64,000 bases of DNA from Duganella fentianensis. Lineage in GTDB: Bacteria > Pseudomonadota > Gammaproteobacteria > Burkholderiales > Burkholderiaceae_D. The stretch lies in the NCBI RefSeq assembly GCF_009857835.1, contig NZ_WWCL01000001.1, positions 496,001 to 560,000 of the forward strand, given 5' to 3'. Shown piece after piece: positions 60,346 to 64,000 of this stretch (its first letter is position 1; every line of letters starts with the position of its first letter). The notes below the pieces were generated by a model. That model searched no databases, had not been told where the DNA came from, and saw only the letters and a list, made by a program, of their open reading frames with translations. The position numbers were made by a program, and so were the translations under genes.

Positions 60346-61071
60346 TTAGATTTTTCCGCAAACCTTGCTGATGGCGCCAGAAAGAACCGAGTTTCCATTT
60401 AATGCAACGTCATATTTCTCCGTGACTTTTCCGTCGAAACTCAGATCGTAGACAACGCCATAGCCGCGTTTGCAGCTTGCCAATTCAAAGATAAATTCTC
60501 CGTAGATTTTTTTATTACTCTTCACCATATCGTATCTGTATATCGCGGATACAACCGGCTTGTTGTTATATTTTGTTTTCCGCACCATGTCGTTCCTGAT
60601 GAAGTATTTGTCTCCACTTTCAACTGCTTCAGCAACATTCTCCCAGGCTTCATTGTTTGCAACTAGGGATTTTTTCCCCGTTAGGCTATCCCACGACGTG
60701 CACGCCATGCTGCCCAGGGCATCCGCTACGGTTTCACCAAAACGGATGAACTGGTCTTTTCCAGTAAATTCGCCCTCCATATTGTTGTAATAGACGTAGC
60801 CATATCCTTTGCTGCAGGAAGTTAGCTCAACAAATACTTTGGCATATTTATAGCGATTTCCTTCCTTGGTTTGCATAATATAAAAATAGGAATTATTTTT
60901 TTTATTGTCGAAATTTCCTATTTCGCCGCTATTCTTCTTTCCCAGCCACTCCATATTAGTTGTGCTGGTGATATGGACCCAATCATCTGTAATTTCACCC
61001 GCCCAGGCAGCAGTGCTGAAAATAAAAGCAGGGAAGAAGAACAATAATTTATTTTTCAATCGGAACTCCAT
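60346..61071 (-). CDS. AT-rich secreted protein with two repeated cysteine-pair modules
   Basis: 241-residue exported protein of unknown function, with signal peptide (LLFFFPAFIFSTAAWAG). Two parallel modules can be aligned: VFVELTSCSKGYGYVYYNN and then FIFELASCKRGYGVVYDLS, each followed about 35 residues later by a second Cys (SMAC, SKVC) that probably closes a disulfide. The layout faintly recalls surface-adhesin-E-like proteins. The coding AT content is far higher than the neighbours. No ribosome site precedes the ATG at 61071, but GGAG stands 6 bases before a TTG at 61059, which may be the true start. It is probably recently acquired. Confidence 0.72.
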   Translation of the reverse strand: MEFRLKNKLLFFFPAFIFSTAAWAGEITDDWVHITSTTNMEWLGKKNSGEIGNFDNKKNNSYFYIMQTKEGNRYKYAKVFVELTSCSKGYGYVYYNNMEGEFTGKDQFIRFGETVADALGSMACTSWDSLTGKKSLVANNEAWENVAEAVESGDKYFIRNDMVRKTKYNNKPVVSAIYRYDMVKSNKKIYGEFIFELASCKRGYGVVYDLSFDGKVTEKYDVALNGNSVLSGAISKVCGKI

Positions 61072-61681
61072 ATATTTATTGTTAAACAAGGGTGGAATCA
61101 AAACACCATGAGCGGATAATGTGTGAAACCACCAAATTGCAGGAAGCTGGCTCTTTTGATACAACGGACTGTGGCTGGACTCAGGTGACAATGACCATTC
61201 CATGCTGTTGCACCAATCTGGAATTCATAAAGCCGGAAGCCTGATGTATAGAGATTGGACGGAATATCCAGCCAGTTGTTCTGGTGCGCAGCTTTTCCTT
61301 ATCAGAAAATATAGTTTCTTTTGGGAAAATTGTAGCGGATTTTTTGCCGATTTTTCACATTCAGGCTAACTTTTTTTTTGACTGCAAGTAGCGCGACAGA
61401 TGATGGCCTGGTCGTCCAGTGTTACAGCATTGACTTGAAATATAGCCGCAACGGCATGATCGAGCTGTGATTGAGCAGGTGTTCAGGCGGCGAGCGGCCA
61501 GCGTGGCTGCGATGACGCGTGCAGGCTCTGACGGGCGTGAATAAGCGCTTCACTTTGGCAAGTAGCGTTATGCCTGCAAGTAACTTGGCGAGGTGGGACT
61601 CTGGTCGGCGCACGGCGGACAGTGTATATTTTAGTGTTTTGGGCAATTTTTCTGCCCGCGCGGACATAACCTGAGGAAACA
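61072..61681. other. Non-coding gap between secreted protein and plsY
   Basis: About 610 bases without a convincing gene. The left 300 bases are AT-rich, with a run of nine T residues near 61370, and should include the promoter of the secreted-protein gene on the minus strand. The right half is GC-richer and its only long frame is antisense to plsY. An AT-rich stretch just before plsY (GTATATTTTAG) may be that gene's -10 region. Confidence 0.5.
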
Positions 61682-62302
61682 ATGAATACAGTTTGGATGA
61701 CCGTAGCCGCCTATCTGATCGGCTCGATCTCGTTTGCAGTGGTAATGAGTAAAGTGTTCCGTCTGGCCGATCCGCGCACCTACGGTTCGAAAAACCCCGG
61801 TGCCACCAATGTGTTGCGGAGCGGCAATAAGGCTGCTGCCATCGCCACCCTGATCGGCGACGGCGCCAAAGGCTGGCTGGCGGTGTGGCTGGCGATCCGC
61901 TATCAGACCCAGTTGCAGATCGGCGACATGACGATCGCGCTGGTGGCCATCGCCGTGTTCCTCGGCCATCTGTGGCCCGTGTTCTTCCGCTTTGTTGGCG
62001 GCAAAGGCGTGGCCACGGCGCTGGGCGTGCTGCTGGGTCTGAATCCATGGCTGGGGCTGGCCACGCTGGTAACCTGGCTGGCCGTGGCATTTGCCTTCCG
62101 CTACTCGTCGCTGGCCGCACTGGTGGCGGCCCTGTTCGCACCGTTCTACTACGGCCTGCTGTTCGGCGCCGATGCCGAGCTGGTGGCCGTGTTCGTGATG
62201 AGCGCACTGCTGGCCTTCCGCCACAGCAAGAACATTTCGAATCTGCTGGCCGGCAAGGAAAGCCGTATCGGCAGCAAGAGCGCCGACGCCAAGAAAAAAT
62301 AA
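61682..62302 (+). CDS. plsY: Glycerol-3-phosphate acyltransferase PlsY
   Basis: 206-residue inner-membrane enzyme that transfers an acyl group from acyl phosphate to glycerol-3-phosphate, the first step of phospholipid synthesis. The conserved motifs are present: [33 protein letters not shown] and [20 protein letters not shown], with further Gly/Pro-rich loops. The start at 61682 follows TGAGGAAA. The C-terminal tail is short and basic. Length is normal. Confidence 0.95.
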   Translation: MNTVWMTVAAYLIGSISFAVVMSKVFRLADPRTYGSKNPGATNVLRSGNKAAAIATLIGDGAKGWLAVWLAIRYQTQLQIGDMTIALVAIAVFLGHLWPVFFRFVGGKGVATALGVLLGLNPWLGLATLVTWLAVAFAFRYSSLAALVAALFAPFYYGLLFGADAELVAVFVMSALLAFRHSKNISNLLAGKESRIGSKSADAKKK

Positions 62303-62308
62303 GCCACG

Positions 62309-62342
62309 GGGAACGGGCGCTCCGTTCCCTGACTTGATTTTT
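62309..62342 (+). terminator. Terminator after plsY
   Basis: GGGAACGG and CCGTTCCC form an 8-bp stem with a 5-base loop, 7 bases past the plsY stop; a short T run (GATTTTT) follows about 8 bases later. This is acceptable but not strong. Confidence 0.5.
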
Positions 62343-62392
62343 GCCGCTGCATCGCCATATGCTGGACTTTCACCTGTTGAGCAAAGGCCGAT

Positions 62393-63040
62393 ATGAGCAA
62401 GCCCCTTACGATCGATTTCGTTTCTGATGTTTCCTGCCCGTGGTGCGCGATCGGGCTGAAATCGCTGGAACAGGCCCTGCATAATCTCGGCGAGGAAGCC
62501 GATGTGGCGCTGCACATCCAGCCTTTCGAGCTGAACCCGCAGATGGGCCCGGAAGGCCAGAATATCGATGAACACCTGAGCGAGAAATACGGCTCGACCC
62601 CGCAGCAGCAGGAACAGGCCCGGGCCATGATACGCGCGCGCGGTGCCGAAGTGGGCTTCGACTTCGCCATGGGCAAGCGCGACCGGATTTACAACACTTT
62701 CGACGCCCACCGCCTGCTGCACTGGGCGCAAGCCGAGGGCAAGCAGCTGGCGCTCAAGGGCGAGCTGTTTGCCGCCTACTTCAGCCGCGGCGAAGACCCC
62801 AGCTCGCATGAAGTGCTGCTGCGCGCAGCCGAAGCCGTGGGGCTGGACCGCGCGGCGGCGGCAGCCGTACTGGGGTCGCAGCAGTATGCCGACGAGGTAC
62901 GTGAAGCCGAGCAGTTCTTCCAGCGCCATGGCATCAATTCCGTGCCGGCCGTGATCATCAACCAGCGCCACCTGATCGCCGGCGGCCAGCCCGTGGCCGT
63001 GTTCGAAAAAGCCCTGCGCGAAATCCTGGCACAAAGCTAA
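62393..63040 (+). CDS. DsbA-family oxidoreductase, FrnE-like
   Basis: 215-residue thioredoxin-fold protein with CPWC at residues 15-18 in DVSCPWCAIGLKSLEQ, a helical insertion with DRIYNTFDAHRLLHWAQAEG and the cis-Pro loop GINSVPAVIINQRHLIAGGQ. It has no signal peptide, so it is a cytoplasmic FrnE-type DsbA relative; FrnE proteins are associated with oxidative stress tolerance. The ATG at 62393 follows AAAGG. It is complete and stands 100 bases before the GAF-GGDEF gene on the same strand. Confidence 0.92.
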   Translation: MSKPLTIDFVSDVSCPWCAIGLKSLEQALHNLGEEADVALHIQPFELNPQMGPEGQNIDEHLSEKYGSTPQQQEQARAMIRARGAEVGFDFAMGKRDRIYNTFDAHRLLHWAQAEGKQLALKGELFAAYFSRGEDPSSHEVLLRAAEAVGLDRAAAAAVLGSQQYADEVREAEQFFQRHGINSVPAVIINQRHLIAGGQPVAVFEKALREILAQS

Positions 63041-63139
63041 GCCTGTTTCGGCTAAACTGTCTGAATTGCATTATTGGTGGACGCCGTGCAACGGTGTCCA
63101 GTGCCTATTCATCGCAGTTCGTAGCCGTACAGGAAGCCC

Positions 63140-64000
63140 ATGCAGGTCGCTGAAAACGTTACGTCCCTTCCGCTTGCCCGTCCGCAGACGGAGCAGTTCC
63201 GCCTGGCTGCCCTGCAGCGCTACCAGATTCTCGACACCGGCCCCGATGCCGACATCGATTTCCTCACCAGCCTCGCTGCCCGGCTGTGCGGCATGCCGCT
63301 GGCCTGTGTCGCGCTGGTCGATAGCGAGCGGGTCTGGTTCAAATCCGGCCATGGCGTACCGACCCACACGCTGGCGCGCGATGACAGCTACTGTGCACTG
63401 GCCGTGCTGGGCGAGGGCATGACGGAAATCAGCGATGTGCAGCAGGATTACCGCACGGCAGCCATGAGCTGGAGCGTGCAGGCGCCGCAGGTACGCCACT
63501 ATTGCGCAGCGCCCCTGCTGTCGCCTGATGGCTATCCGCTGGGCACGCTGGCCGTGCTCGCCGACCAGCCCGGGCAGCTCGACGAGCAGCAGCGCAGTAC
63601 GCTGCAGCAGTTAGCGCGCCAGATCATGGCCATACTCGACCGCAACGCGGCGCAGGCGGAGCTGGCCCGTGTGCTGCAGGAGCGCGAGCTGCTGGCCACT
63701 ACCGACGAGCTGACGGGGCTGCATAACCGCCGCTCGCTGCAACAGAAACTCACGTTCGAAGTGGCCCGTGCGCGGCGTTTTCGTTCCCATCTGTCGGTCC
63801 TGATGCTGGAACTCGACGAGCTGGCCGGACTGCGCGTCACGCTGGGGCCAGCGGCCGCGGAGCAGGTGCTGGCCAGCGTAGGCCAGCTGCTGCGCGACAA
63901 TGTGCGCGTGATCGATGTGCCCAGCCGCTACAACGATACCCAGTTCTGCATCCTGCTGCCGAATACGCCACCCGACGGCGCACACATCCTGGCGGGCAAT
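63140..64000 (+). CDS. GAF-GGDEF protein with degenerate signature, 3' truncated by window end
   Basis: The first 287 residues are visible and the gene runs off the window. A GAF domain covers about residues 20-170 (LACVALVDSERVWFKSGHG, HYCAAPLLSPDGYPLGTLAV). A short coiled coil leads to a GGDEF domain with ELTGLHNRRSLQQ, but the GGDEF site reads SRYNDTQFCILLP and the usual FKxxND segment is ELDELAGLRVTL. It is therefore probably not a diguanylate cyclase and may bind GTP or act as an effector. The ATG at 63140 follows AGGAAG. Confidence 0.8.
   Translation, partial: MQVAENVTSLPLARPQTEQFRLAALQRYQILDTGPDADIDFLTSLAARLCGMPLACVALVDSERVWFKSGHGVPTHTLARDDSYCALAVLGEGMTEISDVQQDYRTAAMSWSVQAPQVRHYCAAPLLSPDGYPLGTLAVLADQPGQLDEQQRSTLQQLARQIMAILDRNAAQAELARVLQERELLATTDELTGLHNRRSLQQKLTFEVARARRFRSHLSVLMLELDELAGLRVTLGPAAAEQVLASVGQLLRDNVRVIDVPSRYNDTQFCILLPNTPPDGAHILAGN

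Noticed and set aside
61422..62207. 261-codon minus-strand frame overlapping plsY
   Set aside because: It is antisense to an essential, well-conserved plsY and shows Arg/Pro/Ser-rich shadow composition.
1..64000. CRISPR array, insertion sequence or prophage
   Set aside because: No regularly spaced repeats, transposase or phage structural genes were seen; the repeats found are short and local.

Overview
The window is about 64 kb of GC-rich chromosome from what is most likely a betaproteobacterium of the order Burkholderiales, probably the Oxalobacteraceae (Massilia/Duganella/Janthinobacterium relatives). This placement is an inference from gene content and local orders (tsaE-amidase-queG, mutL-miaA, ogt-xerD), codon use and the high density of sensory proteins; no rRNA or other marker is present to prove it. 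There are about 53 protein genes, two tRNA genes and one candidate small RNA. I see no phage, insertion sequence, plasmid function or CRISPR array.

Region 1 (1-13.7 kb) opens with a GlxA-type regulator and a thioesterase-like gene. It then carries a stress or detoxification locus: a NarL-type response regulator; a divergent, degenerate histidine-kinase-like gene; and a colinear run of chloroperoxidase-like alpha/beta hydrolase, DoxX-like protein, catalase, isochorismatase-like hydrolase, amidohydrolase, two XapX proteins, a second DoxX protein, a DUF1275 protein and a 1031-residue beta-propeller sensor kinase. The kinase-like relic resembles the C-terminal half of the large kinase, and a 15-bp sequence recurs upstream of the relic and of the hydrolase gene. 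This is the most system-like part of the window.

Region 2 (13.8-33.7 kb) is sensory and transport: a chemoreceptor with an unusual multi-spanning membrane domain, a copper-type TonB receptor with a DUF2946 partner, a MetNIQ-like importer, a soluble histidine kinase with a long helical N-terminus, two orphan periplasmic binding proteins, one GGDEF-EAL protein with intact motifs and one with a degenerate GGDEF, a classical chemoreceptor and a ZntB-like metal transporter.

Region 3 (33.8-46 kb) is housekeeping: two tandem elongator tRNA-Met genes with a clear promoter, miaA, mutL, a periplasmic cyclophilin, a DedA protein, alpha-carbonic anhydrase, a hexose-6-phosphate mutarotase-like gene, a Tat-exported amidase, tsaE, queG and a DUF885 protein.

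Region 4 (46-54.2 kb) holds a DctB-like sensor and FixJ-type regulator next to a TRAP transporter whose binding-protein gene converges on its membrane genes. It is followed by a roughly 600-bp non-coding stretch with a promoter-to-terminator small-RNA candidate, then ogt, xerD and a tiny charged protein. Region 5 (54.2-64 kb) carries an RND pump and its adaptor, an EEP-family hydrolase, ybaK, an AT-rich secreted protein with an internal duplication, plsY, a FrnE-like DsbA protein and the start of a GAF-GGDEF protein whose signature is degenerate and which runs off the window.
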